DNA of 39,310 nucleotides from assembly GCA_937915545.1 (NCBI GenBank), contig CALGIJ010000013.1, positions 1-39,310 on the forward strand, given 5' to 3'. Shown here one piece after another: positions 29,449 to 37,685 of this stretch. The translations under genes and the position numbers were made by a program. The notes below the pieces were generated by a model. The model had not been told where the DNA came from. It searched no databases and worked only from the letters and a program-made list of their open reading frames with translations. The stretch comes from an uncultured Desulfobacterales bacterium (GTDB taxonomy: Bacteria; Desulfobacterota; Desulfobulbia; Desulfobulbales; Desulfocapsaceae). The first letter of the stretch is position 1. Every line of letters begins with the position of its first letter.

Positions 29449-30831
29449 TTACCGCGAACCCTCGCGGAAAAGAATGGTCTTGATCGTCTTGAAAATGATG
29501 AAGAGATCAAGCGGGATGGAGATGTTCTTGAGGTAGTAGAGATCGTACTCCAGCTTGCGCAGGGCATCCTCGGTAGACGCCCCATAGTGATAGCACACCT
29601 GGGCCCAACCGGTGACACCGGGCTTGGCGGCATGGCGGATATGATAGTAGGGGATGACCTTTTCGAGCTGTTCGACAAAGACCTGCCGCTCCGGTCGAGG
29701 ACCGACCAGGCTCATTTCACCCTTCAGCACATTCCATAACTGTGGCAGCTCGTCTATACGCGTTTTGCGGATGAAGGCCCCGAACCGTGTCACGCGGGTA
29801 TCATTCTCCGCAGCCCAGACCGGCCCGTCTTTCTCGGCGTCCTGCCGCATGGAGCGCAACTTTTTAAGCTTGAAGATCTTCCCCTGTCTACCGACCCTCT
29901 CCTGGGTAAAAAGAACCGGCCCCGGGGATTCGCACTTGATGATGAGCGCGGCAAGGGCGACTATCGGCACAGAGAAAACACCGAGGGGAAGGGCGATGGC
30001 AACATCCATGGTCCTCTTCAGCAGCAGCCTCCAGCGGGAGAAGCCGAAGCCGTCGGAAAAGAAGATCCAACTCGGATCGACACGTTCGACGAGGATCTTT
30101 CCGGTGATCTTCTCAAAGAAGGTAACACCCAGTTCAATGGCAATCCCCTTGAGCTTGCACTGAACCAGGCTATGCACAGGGATATTGCCACGCCGGTCAT
30201 CCGGGGCGACGACAATCCTGCTGATTTTGTTCGAGGAAAGAATCTCCTTCAAGGCATCAATCCCTGGGTAAACAGGGGCGTTCATCGGATTGTACGACGG
30301 CACCTGAGCGCCAATGAAGCCTACTATCCTGTAGCCGATATCGCCGGTGCAGGAGATGACGCGGGTGATCTCCTCGGCCAAGGTGCCTGTTCCGATAATG
30401 ATGATCTCCTGGGCGAACAGCTTCTTTCTCAGCACAAAGAAGTACAGTGTCCGCAACAAGAGCACACTGGTACAGATCAGCAGGAATCCTGCCCAAAAGG
30501 TCTTCGAGGTGATGAGGAGATCCGGAAAGAGGTAATAAATGATGGCAAGGGTAATGCAGCCAAACCCAAAAGCCTGGAGAATGCGCGTAAACGCTTCAGA
30601 GATAGTAGGGAGATTACTCAGGTCATATAAGCTGAAGAAATAGAGGGAGATAACGAAAACTGCCGTGACGACCATCGATTGACGAACGCAATCGCCAATA
30701 TCGATAAGAAAAATGCCGCTCCCCTTAACCAGCCAGCTGACGAGAATAAACGACAGAAAAATGAGCCCGCTTTCCGCGAGGAAGAAGGCTACATTCCTGA
30801 GCGGGTAATATCTGTTGAATATTATGGGCAT
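29449..30831 (-). CDS. Polyprenyl glycosylphosphotransferase initiating exopolysaccharide synthesis (EpsB/WbaP-like)
   Basis: A 460-residue priming enzyme. The N-terminal half has four or five membrane helices and a CoA-binding-like segment (IIIIGTGTLAEEITRVI). The catalytic half begins with a further helix (RTMDVAIALPLGVFSVPIVALAA) and carries the bacterial sugar transferase motifs KCESPGPVLFTQERVG, FKLKKLRSM, TRFGAFIRKTRIDELPQLWN, GEMSLVGPRPER and KPGVTGWAQV. It transfers a sugar-1-phosphate onto undecaprenyl phosphate. Overall resemblance is to the group associated with exosortase (XrtA/EpsH) polysaccharide loci, which is a recollection of family rather than a computed match. A short GC hairpin covers its last codons. 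It is the most downstream gene of the locus's minus-strand run. Confidence 0.92.
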   Translation of the reverse strand: MPIIFNRYYPLRNVAFFLAESGLIFLSFILVSWLVKGSGIFLIDIGDCVRQSMVVTAVFVISLYFFSLYDLSNLPTISEAFTRILQAFGFGCITLAIIYYLFPDLLITSKTFWAGFLLICTSVLLLRTLYFFVLRKKLFAQEIIIIGTGTLAEEITRVISCTGDIGYRIVGFIGAQVPSYNPMNAPVYPGIDALKEILSSNKISRIVVAPDDRRGNIPVHSLVQCKLKGIAIELGVTFFEKITGKILVERVDPSWIFFSDGFGFSRWRLLLKRTMDVAIALPLGVFSVPIVALAALIIKCESPGPVLFTQERVGRQGKIFKLKKLRSMRQDAEKDGPVWAAENDTRVTRFGAFIRKTRIDELPQLWNVLKGEMSLVGPRPERQVFVEQLEKVIPYYHIRHAAKPGVTGWAQVCYHYGASTEDALRKLEYDLYYLKNISIPLDLFIIFKTIKTILFREGSR

Positions 30832-31003
30832 TTTCTACATGTCCTTTAGGGCCTTTCCCCCAGCAATGGCGGGTGGGTTGACGCTTTCAGGGTGAAAAAT
30901 CAGCAATACTGGAGGTGTTTAAACCGACAAGCGACAGGTCTTACATACTCTGCCGTCTCTTCAAGTGTATCGGGATTTTCTTCCGAAAACAATGAAAGGA
31001 AAA

Positions 31004-31642
31004 TTACGCAATCACGAAATAAGCGAGAAGTTTCAGATACTCGACCCAGATTGGGTGATACCTTTCGTAGCTGTTCTCGAAGGTTGTCGCTGCGTAGGGG
31101 ACTACTTCCACTTGAGACGGCAATGAACGTTCGAAAGCCATGAGAGTTCTGCGCATATGCGGCGTTGAACTTACAACGACCAATGTCTTAACCTTCGATG
31201 GCAGGTGTTTCGCGACGTTCCTTGCTTCATTGAGTGTTCCGAACATCCCATCCGTTTGCTCCAAAACGATGACTTTAGAACTTGGTACACCTCGCCATGC
31301 CAGGTAGTCTAAAAGCCAGTTGGTTCTTGGCCAGGATGCATGCTCTTTGAAGCTATAAGGCCCGACAGAATCATCTCCCGTAATGATCAAGGTTTCTGCG
31401 CGGCCCAGCTGAACCAAATCAGCTCCAGCGTCCAATCGTTCCCAGATCGCCCCCCCGCCTGCCAGGATATAACAGGCATCCCCTTGTGCATTCGGCTCAT
31501 GAACAACCAGTGGCGCAACGATCCAACTCCTTACTGTTATAGACGAAGAGATCACGATGAGGACAAAGCAACAAATGGTGAACTGGCCAATTATCTTGCC
31601 TCGCCTTTCCAAAGATGCCGCCCCCGAATATATCTTCGTCAT
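31004..31642 (-). CDS. YdcF/SanA-type DUF218 protein
   Basis: A 212-residue protein with one N-terminal membrane anchor (GQFTICCFVLIVISSSITV) and a DUF218 domain outside or facing the periplasm. CYILAGGGAIWERLDAGADLVQ, ETLIITGDD, VIVLEQTDGMFGTLNEARNVAK and VVVSSTPHMRRTLMAF follow the family order. Members such as SanA and ElyC affect envelope integrity or lipid-carrier use; no reaction is firmly established. Its place between the priming enzyme and glycosyltransferases suggests a role in polysaccharide or carrier metabolism. No clear ribosome site precedes the ATG, so the start is moderately uncertain. Confidence 0.78.
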   Translation of the reverse strand: MTKIYSGAASLERRGKIIGQFTICCFVLIVISSSITVRSWIVAPLVVHEPNAQGDACYILAGGGAIWERLDAGADLVQLGRAETLIITGDDSVGPYSFKEHASWPRTNWLLDYLAWRGVPSSKVIVLEQTDGMFGTLNEARNVAKHLPSKVKTLVVVSSTPHMRRTLMAFERSLPSQVEVVPYAATTFENSYERYHPIWVEYLKLLAYFVIA

Positions 31643-31797
31643 ATTGGAGAAATAGGAGCACAGTGTTTAATTTTAAGCAGTTGTGACACTGCTTGAAATT
31701 ACCCAGAAAATCGCCAGAATAATCCATTGTGCGGAGGCCAACGTAACCGACCTGCTACATTTAAGAAAACGCCGTTGCCCTATAATCCACTTCTAAA

Positions 31798-33015
31798 TTA
31801 CTTCACTGCAACTGCACCGCCATGGTTTATGCGCACCACATCGACAAGAATATTCTCGAGCTTTTCTGAACTGGCTTGCCAGGAGCAGGAGTCGTTAACA
31901 TACGCCCTCGCCTGTCTTGACATGGCAAGGCGAAGCGCCTTGTCCTCCATTAATGAAAGGATCCGCAAAGCGAAGCTTCGCTCGTTATCCTCGACAAAAA
32001 GATCTTTCTCTGGTACCGCATTCAAGCCCTCATATCCTAGAGAAGTGGTAACAACGGGCAAACCCATTGCCATGGCTTCAAGAATTTTATTTTGCACGCC
32101 GCGAGCAATACGCATAGGAGCGACGAATACTGCGGCTTTAGCCATGTATGGCTGGACACGCTCCACGTATCCGGTAACAATCACCCGCGGGTTTTCCCGG
32201 GCAAGAGTGATCAACTCATGAGCAGGGTTGCTGCCGACAACATACAACTTCACTCCCGGCTTTCGAGCGACAACAAGGGGTAGAATCTCCCTTACGAAAT
32301 GGACAACAGCCTCAACGTTGGCGAAATAGTCCATTGCGCCGGTAAAGACCAACGCCTGGGGGTCGTATTGCTCTTCCGTTGGACTAAACGCCCGGCAATC
32401 CACACCGTTACATATGGCCGTCATTGCCTTGCAGGGGAAAACCCGTTTACGGAAATCCTCAACCTCCTTTTCGGATACCAAGAAACAATGATCAAAGCTC
32501 GCCGCAACCAGTTTCTCATAATGACGCAACCGTCGACTTTCCAGTGCGTAAACCCAAGAAAGGGGGAAGCGAGCGAAACGGGAGTATTGCTTCCATTTCT
32601 CGGAATCGACATCGACAAAATCGATGACCCGTGAGATAGTTGCGACATCTTCGACATAGGGAGCCATCGATGAGCAATAGATGAAAATAGCGTCAAAGCG
32701 CTCCTGTTGTAATTTCTGCCGCACCAGTTGCAGCAAAAGAGGAGAGTGGAAGTAGCCAAGCGTCAATGGTTTGGAAGAAAATAGTGCTCGCACCGCCCGC
32801 AGTCGCGACACGTTCTTCCTTAAATAAATCACATCCACGGACTGGCACCACTTCTTCAGTACGCCAGCATGCTCAATGTCCTCGGTATTATCTGCAAGAC
32901 AAGCCAGAGAGATCTCATGGTTGGCAGCCAAACCACGAATCAAGTGGTAGGAGCGTAGCTTGTCCCCCTTGTTGGGGGGATACGGCACCCGCTGGGCAAG
33001 AAAGAGAATCTTCAC
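31798..33015 (-). CDS. Glycosyltransferase, GT4 type (PEP-CTERM/EpsH-associated style)
   Basis: A 405-residue cytoplasmic GT-B glycosyltransferase. The N-terminus ILFLAQRVPYPPNKGDKLRS is typical of sugar transferases found in EpsH/exosortase polysaccharide loci. The C-terminal half has LVFTGAMDYFANVEAV, VKLYVVGSNPA, VIVTGYVERVQPYMAKA, FVAPMRIARGVQNKILEAMA and GLPVVTTSLGYEGL, giving the donor-binding EX7E-like region. Donor and acceptor are unknown. The GTG start overlaps the upstream glycosyltransferase stop as GTGA, so the two are coupled. Confidence 0.9.
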   Translation of the reverse strand: MKILFLAQRVPYPPNKGDKLRSYHLIRGLAANHEISLACLADNTEDIEHAGVLKKWCQSVDVIYLRKNVSRLRAVRALFSSKPLTLGYFHSPLLLQLVRQKLQQERFDAIFIYCSSMAPYVEDVATISRVIDFVDVDSEKWKQYSRFARFPLSWVYALESRRLRHYEKLVAASFDHCFLVSEKEVEDFRKRVFPCKAMTAICNGVDCRAFSPTEEQYDPQALVFTGAMDYFANVEAVVHFVREILPLVVARKPGVKLYVVGSNPAHELITLARENPRVIVTGYVERVQPYMAKAAVFVAPMRIARGVQNKILEAMAMGLPVVTTSLGYEGLNAVPEKDLFVEDNERSFALRILSLMEDKALRLAMSRQARAYVNDSCSWQASSEKLENILVDVVRINHGGAVAVK

Positions 33016-34142
33016 ATCCGGCCCGTGGCGAGTTCCTGATAGATTGCGGAATATTCCCGAGCCATTCTCCTGCTTGAGTATTCCTCCTCAACTTTTCGGG
33101 TGCCATTCTTGGCCATATTTCGAGCGGCAACAGGACCATCCATCATTTGCCGGATCTTGTCAGCCAAATCTTGGCTGTTACCAACAGAAAAAAGAAGACC
33201 GGTATGCCCATGGCTGACAAGGTTGCGATTGCCAGGGATATCGGAGGCAATGACCGGCACCGTGGCAGCCATCGCTTCCATAAGACAACGGGGAATGCCT
33301 TCAGAGATTGAGGGTAGCACAAACACGCTAAAATCATGAAAATAGGTGACAGCATCTTCCCGAAAACCGAGGAACTCTATATGCGCAGCTATCTTGAGTT
33401 CATTGGCCAAATTCTCTAGCTTGGACCGCTCAGGGCCTTCGCCAATGATCTTGAGTGCAACATCACAACCGGAAGAGATAAGCAAGTGCAATGCCTGCAA
33501 CAATGTCTCCAAGCTTTTCAGCGGTACCAGCCTTCCGATATAGCCAATGACAAAAGACCTACCAGTGCCGCGCCCTTTTGATTTAGACAGTGCCGCCTGG
33601 ACTTCATCAATATCAACTCCGTTTACCACGAGACGTATTTTTGACGGGCTCAGAGTTTCTTTTAATCCTTCAGCCAGCGATGAAGAAAGCGGACAAACAA
33701 GGTTCATGAAGCGAAAAAGCAAGCGGTCCATTCTCTCGTAAGACTGAAGTTTCCAGTCTTTTTCGACACTCCAGCCATGGGGGGTGGATATAACCGAACA
33801 CCCGGCGAAGCGCCCCGCCAGCAATCCAACACAATCGGATTTAAAGCCGTGCCCATGGACAACCCTCACATCTTCACCTCGCGCCCATCGTGCCAAGTGC
33901 AGCGACGAGAGTGGGTTGAACCTCCCTCCGGTGTAATAATCTCTAGCCACAAGACCTCTGTTCTGAGCCGCGATTACGATGTCGGAAACTTCATCCTCTC
34001 TGTCAACAAGGTTTACTAGAGTTGTTTTTATGACTTGTGGATCCAGCGCTCGCATAAGCGCCAAAACCCATCTCTCCGCGCCATAAAGGCCTGTGCTGCC
34101 AATCAGGTGCAGTACATGCAGTTGTTTTGTTCGCTGACTCAC
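33012..34142 (-). CDS. Glycosyltransferase, GT4 family
   Basis: A 376-residue GT-B enzyme: HVLHLIGSTGLYGAERWVLA at the N-terminus, VVHGHGFKSDCVG, STPHGW, then RLVVNGVDI, VIGYIGRLVPLKSLETLLQA, LKIIGEGPERSKLENLA, EFLGFREDAVTYFHDFSVF and VLPSISEGIPRCLMEAMA with the nucleotide-sugar binding EX7E. It adds one sugar to the growing lipid-linked repeat; the sugar is not readable. GTG start with AGGTG at 7 nt, overlapping the acyltransferase stop as GTGA. It overlaps the next GT gene in the same way, making a three-gene coupled run. Confidence 0.92.
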   Translation of the reverse strand: MSQRTKQLHVLHLIGSTGLYGAERWVLALMRALDPQVIKTTLVNLVDREDEVSDIVIAAQNRGLVARDYYTGGRFNPLSSLHLARWARGEDVRVVHGHGFKSDCVGLLAGRFAGCSVISTPHGWSVEKDWKLQSYERMDRLLFRFMNLVCPLSSSLAEGLKETLSPSKIRLVVNGVDIDEVQAALSKSKGRGTGRSFVIGYIGRLVPLKSLETLLQALHLLISSGCDVALKIIGEGPERSKLENLANELKIAAHIEFLGFREDAVTYFHDFSVFVLPSISEGIPRCLMEAMAATVPVIASDIPGNRNLVSHGHTGLLFSVGNSQDLADKIRQMMDGPVAARNMAKNGTRKVEEEYSSRRMAREYSAIYQELATGRM

Positions 34143-34753
34143 TCGGCTACACCTGCACCTGAGCTTTCTGATGTAAGGCGGCTTCTCAGTATTTTGGCAG
34201 GATTTCCCCCAACAACGCTGTACGGAGGCACATCCTTGACCACAACGCTTCCTGCCGCTACGATGCTCTTGGGCCCCACATGAGCCATGACCACCGAACT
34301 ATTGCCAAGCCAGGAATTATCACCGATGAAGATTTTTTCCAACTTCCCCCCTTGTTCGCGTATGGGGATGTCTAGCCGATAGAAAAAATGCTGGTTTTTT
34401 CCACTGATGATATCGACATTGCTGCCAACCAGGACGTCATCCTCTATACGGCACAGGCCAATGCTGCAATTTGAACCGATATAAACCCTTCGCCCAATTT
34501 CTGTCGCAGATTGACTGAACCGGGTGCCAAACTCTATACAACAGTCATCGTGGCACTCGGCAAGGGCCAAACAGTAAAACTGCTGGCGCAAGAAGTTACC
34601 CGGCACCCCTGGAACAAGGCTCAGCATCTGTGAGAAACCTTGAAAAGGCTGATCGTTTTTTGTTAAAACTCTGCCTATTTGCACTAGTGCGTAAAGAGGC
34701 AATATTAAAACATAAGCTAGCCTCTTAAGCAGTATCTTGACCACGCTTTTCAT
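34139..34753 (-). CDS. Hexapeptide-repeat acyltransferase of the polysaccharide locus
   Basis: A 204-residue left-handed beta-helix protein. Hexapeptide turns run through TEIGRRVYIGSNCSIGLCRIEDDVLVG, NVDIISGKNQHF, KIFIGDNSWLGNSSVVMAHVG and KSIVAAGSVVVKDVPPYSVVGGNPAKIL. This ending is typical of CysE/LacA/WbbJ-like O-acetyltransferases, which decorate sugars. The N-terminus (LKRLAYVLILPLYALVQIG) may associate with the membrane. First gene of the coupled GT run, transcribed away from the exported-protein gene. No strong Shine-Dalgarno is visible. Confidence 0.88.
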   Translation of the reverse strand: MKSVVKILLKRLAYVLILPLYALVQIGRVLTKNDQPFQGFSQMLSLVPGVPGNFLRQQFYCLALAECHDDCCIEFGTRFSQSATEIGRRVYIGSNCSIGLCRIEDDVLVGSNVDIISGKNQHFFYRLDIPIREQGGKLEKIFIGDNSWLGNSSVVMAHVGPKSIVAAGSVVVKDVPPYSVVGGNPAKILRSRLTSESSGAGVAE

Positions 34754-34815
34754 GAATGATATTTTCTTTTGCTACTACCTTACCTAGTACAAGGAGGTGT
34801 TCTTTCCATTTCTTG

Positions 34816-34849
34816 TCGACATCGATCTTTTACCGTATTTTGATGTCGA
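34816..34849. repeat. Inverted repeat in the acyltransferase/exported-protein divergent region
   Basis: TCGACATC and GATGTCGA are exact reverse complements with an 18-nt AT-rich spacer, located between divergent transcription starts. The geometry suits a dimeric regulator's operator; no T-run follows on either strand. The 18-nt spacer is the same as in the repeat at 10.9 kb, but the arms differ. Confidence 0.45.
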
Positions 34850-34921
34850 TTGGCAATTTAAGACACAAAACTTCTTGTTGATCTTCTCAGTTGCCCCTAT
34901 GTGTAAGAGCGGAGGATAAAG

Positions 34922-36697
34922 ATGCGGGTAACATTGTTTGCAATATTCTTATTATTGGGATTATACTCTATAGGAAGCGCTACAGGGAGGATTTATCCCG
35001 CAGATTTGATTTATTCCGGCTCATTCAAACCGCCTTTAGCTGAGCGGAACGGAACCGACTATGGCTATGCCAACTACACGTCTTTAGGATGGGATAGATC
35101 CAGAGGAAAACTTTTAGCTGGAGGTAGCACAGTAGATTTCCCATCTAAAGTAGAAGTTCTTGCTATACCCGCTCTTGTAAAAAATCATTCATTTGATGCA
35201 GCAAACCTTAACCAAGCAATTGTCGATACTCCTTTTACAGATCCTACTGGTGGTCGGCAGACTCCTGGCCTTTCTGGTCGTATTAAGACTGACATTATTT
35301 ATCTAGAAAAGCAAGGCAATCAGGCAACAGACAAATATTACTGGATGACGACAATTCAGTATGATGTTGGTGGTGATACTGGAGGAGCGTTTGGCTGGAG
35401 TGAAACAGATTTTTCGTCTGCGGCAGGGATGTGGCGGTTGGGAGGTGTAGCGACTGGACTTTGGAGCCAGTACATCCTAGAGATAAATAAAGTGTGGGCT
35501 GACAACTATATCGATGGCAAATACATAGGGTTAGGAAGACAAAGGGGAAATCAATCTCGTGGACCATCTCTATTTGCAGTTGCTCCATGGAAAGATAACA
35601 ATGGGTTACCACTTGCTGATCAAGGCCTGATGGCCTTCAAGAAACTAATTAGCTATCCTAAAAATCACGTGATGGAGTCTTACTCTTATGCTGACAACGT
35701 AACGGGACAGGATGCCGCTTGGATAACAGTGGGGGGAAAACAAGCCTTTGTTGTTCTGTTAAACAAGAGTTTTGTTGGCAGTGATGGCGCAAAAAAATTC
35801 TGGACATCTAAAGTTGAGAACGGCGGGGTGTCATACAAGTATATGTGTAGAAATTTAGAATCAGAAGGGAAGATAACTGCTAATTTACTAGCTTCAGATA
35901 TGAAGATCCAGATCGCTGATGCATCAAAATACCCACTCAGGGGACTTTTATTTTTTAACCCTGAGTATATGGAGTATGATGGTGTATCTGGTAACACCCT
36001 TATGTTAACTAAAAGAGGTGCCAGGGGGAGTATACCGACGTCCTTCATGTCTGCTGAAAATATTGGAAATCCTGCCAGACCCGTATCGGTGGATGCACTT
36101 GATTATGGCCTACCCTCTGGTGGTCCATCATCCACGATTTCTCTTCCTATACTCATGTTTTACGACGTAGACCAGATCGCAGAGATAGCTGTTGGCAACA
36201 AGGAGTCCTGGGAAATACAACCCTATGCTTACATGCTTCTTGACAATATATTCTTTAGGAGTCAGAGCAGATTTCAAAGCGCTATATATTATTCTGACCC
36301 GGGAATCGTCGGACTTGCCTATGACTCAATAAACAATAGGTTGTTTATCGCGGAATTCGGAGCCTTCGCTGCTGAACCAGTTCCCATATATCATGTTTTG
36401 CAAGTCACGGATTCCGACAAAGGCCATGACAATACACCACCCTCAAGCCCAACCAAATTATCATTTTCAGGGTCCACTCTATCTTGGAATGAGGGAATTG
36501 ATGCAGGCGGTGGAGTTGTTAGCTATATAATATATAAATGGTACGAAGAGATATGTGAGAAAGGGAACAATGAATTTCGCCCTATTGTTACAAGCCTTTC
36601 GACGTCATGGAAAGATCCGAAATATCACCCTGGAGATACATATGCAATACAGAGCATTGATAGATCGATGAACCTTTCGCCAATAGTTACCCCATAA
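34922..36697 (+). CDS. Exported protein of unknown function with a C-terminal fibronectin III-like domain
   Basis: I do not recognise the main domain. The 591-residue product begins with a signal peptide (RVTLFAIFLLLGLYSIGSA). Residues 25-310 are rich in Gly, Tyr and Trp and beta-prone, with DYGYANYTSLGWDRSRGKLL suggesting a propeller-like or carbohydrate-binding fold. Residues 317-376 (ITANLLASDMKIQIADAS, GLLFFNPEYMEYDGVSGNTL) resemble a small beta module that recurs in phage tail and secreted proteins. Residues 505-591 (TPPSSPTKLSFSGSTLSWNE, YAIQSIDRSMNLSP) look like fibronectin type III. There is no PEP-CTERM or LPXTG sorting signal. GGAGG lies 7 nt before the ATG. The gene is AT-rich, on the opposite strand to its neighbours, and ends 3 bp from the GT2 gene. 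A role in binding or modifying the secreted polysaccharide is only a contextual guess. Confidence 0.85.
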   Translation: MRVTLFAIFLLLGLYSIGSATGRIYPADLIYSGSFKPPLAERNGTDYGYANYTSLGWDRSRGKLLAGGSTVDFPSKVEVLAIPALVKNHSFDAANLNQAIVDTPFTDPTGGRQTPGLSGRIKTDIIYLEKQGNQATDKYYWMTTIQYDVGGDTGGAFGWSETDFSSAAGMWRLGGVATGLWSQYILEINKVWADNYIDGKYIGLGRQRGNQSRGPSLFAVAPWKDNNGLPLADQGLMAFKKLISYPKNHVMESYSYADNVTGQDAAWITVGGKQAFVVLLNKSFVGSDGAKKFWTSKVENGGVSYKYMCRNLESEGKITANLLASDMKIQIADASKYPLRGLLFFNPEYMEYDGVSGNTLMLTKRGARGSIPTSFMSAENIGNPARPVSVDALDYGLPSGGPSSTISLPILMFYDVDQIAEIAVGNKESWEIQPYAYMLLDNIFFRSQSRFQSAIYYSDPGIVGLAYDSINNRLFIAEFGAFAAEPVPIYHVLQVTDSDKGHDNTPPSSPTKLSFSGSTLSWNEGIDAGGGVVSYIIYKWYEEICEKGNNEFRPIVTSLSTSWKDPKYHPGDTYAIQSIDRSMNLSPIVTP

Positions 36698-36700
36698 GGG

Positions 36701-37648
36701 TCAAGGGTGCAAACGACCAAGTAGAAACTTTTTCTTCAGCCTTGCCAAGAATTTATTAGATTCGGCACCAAGGCAGCACCTAAACAATTTTGCGTACGAT
36801 CTTATACTTAGAGGATACTTTGCGATTGATTTACAGAAACATTGAGCGGCATCAAGCATTTCCATATTCGAGAATTTATACATACCAATATTGTGGTAAT
36901 ATTTTGAAATAACATAATTGTAAAGAAATCTTTCCCCTTTCACGCTTCGGCTTAAGTGCTTGTTAATTAACTTCAGCCAAGCCTTTTGTCCACGTAAAAT
37001 GTCAGTTGTAAGATTTGAACTATGCTTTCGATAATAATATAAACTTTTATTTACAAAATATACTGGGCCCATTTTGCTAAGCCGTACTCTCAAATCAAAA
37101 TTCTCACCTCCCTCAAGATCTTCATCAAACAATCCAATTTTAGTTATTGTTTCAGTACGAACAAGAACTGTTCCACCAGACATATTATTATTCTTGGTCC
37201 AGAGCTTTTTGTATATTTGACCCTCCATTGATTTATCTGGCAAGCACTCTCTTGTTATTTCGCCTTGTTCATTCATTAAAGAATAACCCGAATATACAAA
37301 GCTTGCAGAAGGCAAGTTGCTGATAAGCTTTACTTGCATTTCCAGTTTATCAACTGTCCACTTATCGTCACTGTCAATAAATCCAATAAGCTCACCTTTT
37401 GCGACTTTTATAGCATTATTTCTCGCAACGGACGGGCCTTGATTTGCTTGTTTAATAATCCTGATTCTAGCATTATTGACAGACTGATAATTCTCTGCAA
37501 TAGAAAGAGAGCGATCTGTAGAGCCATCATCAATAATAATTAATTCAAAGTTATTGTATGTTTGACATAACACAGAATCGATGGCCTCAGCCAAATATTT
37601 TTCCCTATTGTAGACTGGCATAATTACAGTAACTAAATTCATCTCCAA
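36701..37648 (-). CDS. Glycosyltransferase, GT2 family
   Basis: A 315-residue GT-A enzyme. VTVIMPVYNREKYLAEAIDS, LIIIDDGSTDRS, GPSVARNNAIKVAKGELIGF and IDSDDKW (the metal-binding DxD region) are classic for family 2. Later ENFDLRVRLSKMGPVYFVN is the acceptor-side motif, and the basic C-terminus (LKKKFLLGR) may touch the membrane. I keep the TTG start because GGAGG lies 9 nt before it; the ATG two codons later has no usable spacing. The gene is AT-rich compared with the left part of the window. It follows the flippase by 37 bp on the same strand and is probably cotranscribed with it. Confidence 0.92.
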   Translation of the reverse strand: MEMNLVTVIMPVYNREKYLAEAIDSVLCQTYNNFELIIIDDGSTDRSLSIAENYQSVNNARIRIIKQANQGPSVARNNAIKVAKGELIGFIDSDDKWTVDKLEMQVKLISNLPSASFVYSGYSLMNEQGEITRECLPDKSMEGQIYKKLWTKNNNMSGGTVLVRTETITKIGLFDEDLEGGENFDLRVRLSKMGPVYFVNKSLYYYRKHSSNLTTDILRGQKAWLKLINKHLSRSVKGERFLYNYVISKYYHNIGMYKFSNMEMLDAAQCFCKSIAKYPLSIRSYAKLFRCCLGAESNKFLARLKKKFLLGRLHP

Positions 37649-37685
37649 CGAACATTACCTCCGTACATAACTGAAAAAAAGGATT

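Noticed and set aside
36600..36697. A PEP-CTERM or LPXTG sorting tail on the exported protein
   Set aside because: The C-terminus has no hydrophobic segment with a basic end and no LPXTG. It is an ordinary fibronectin III-like strand.
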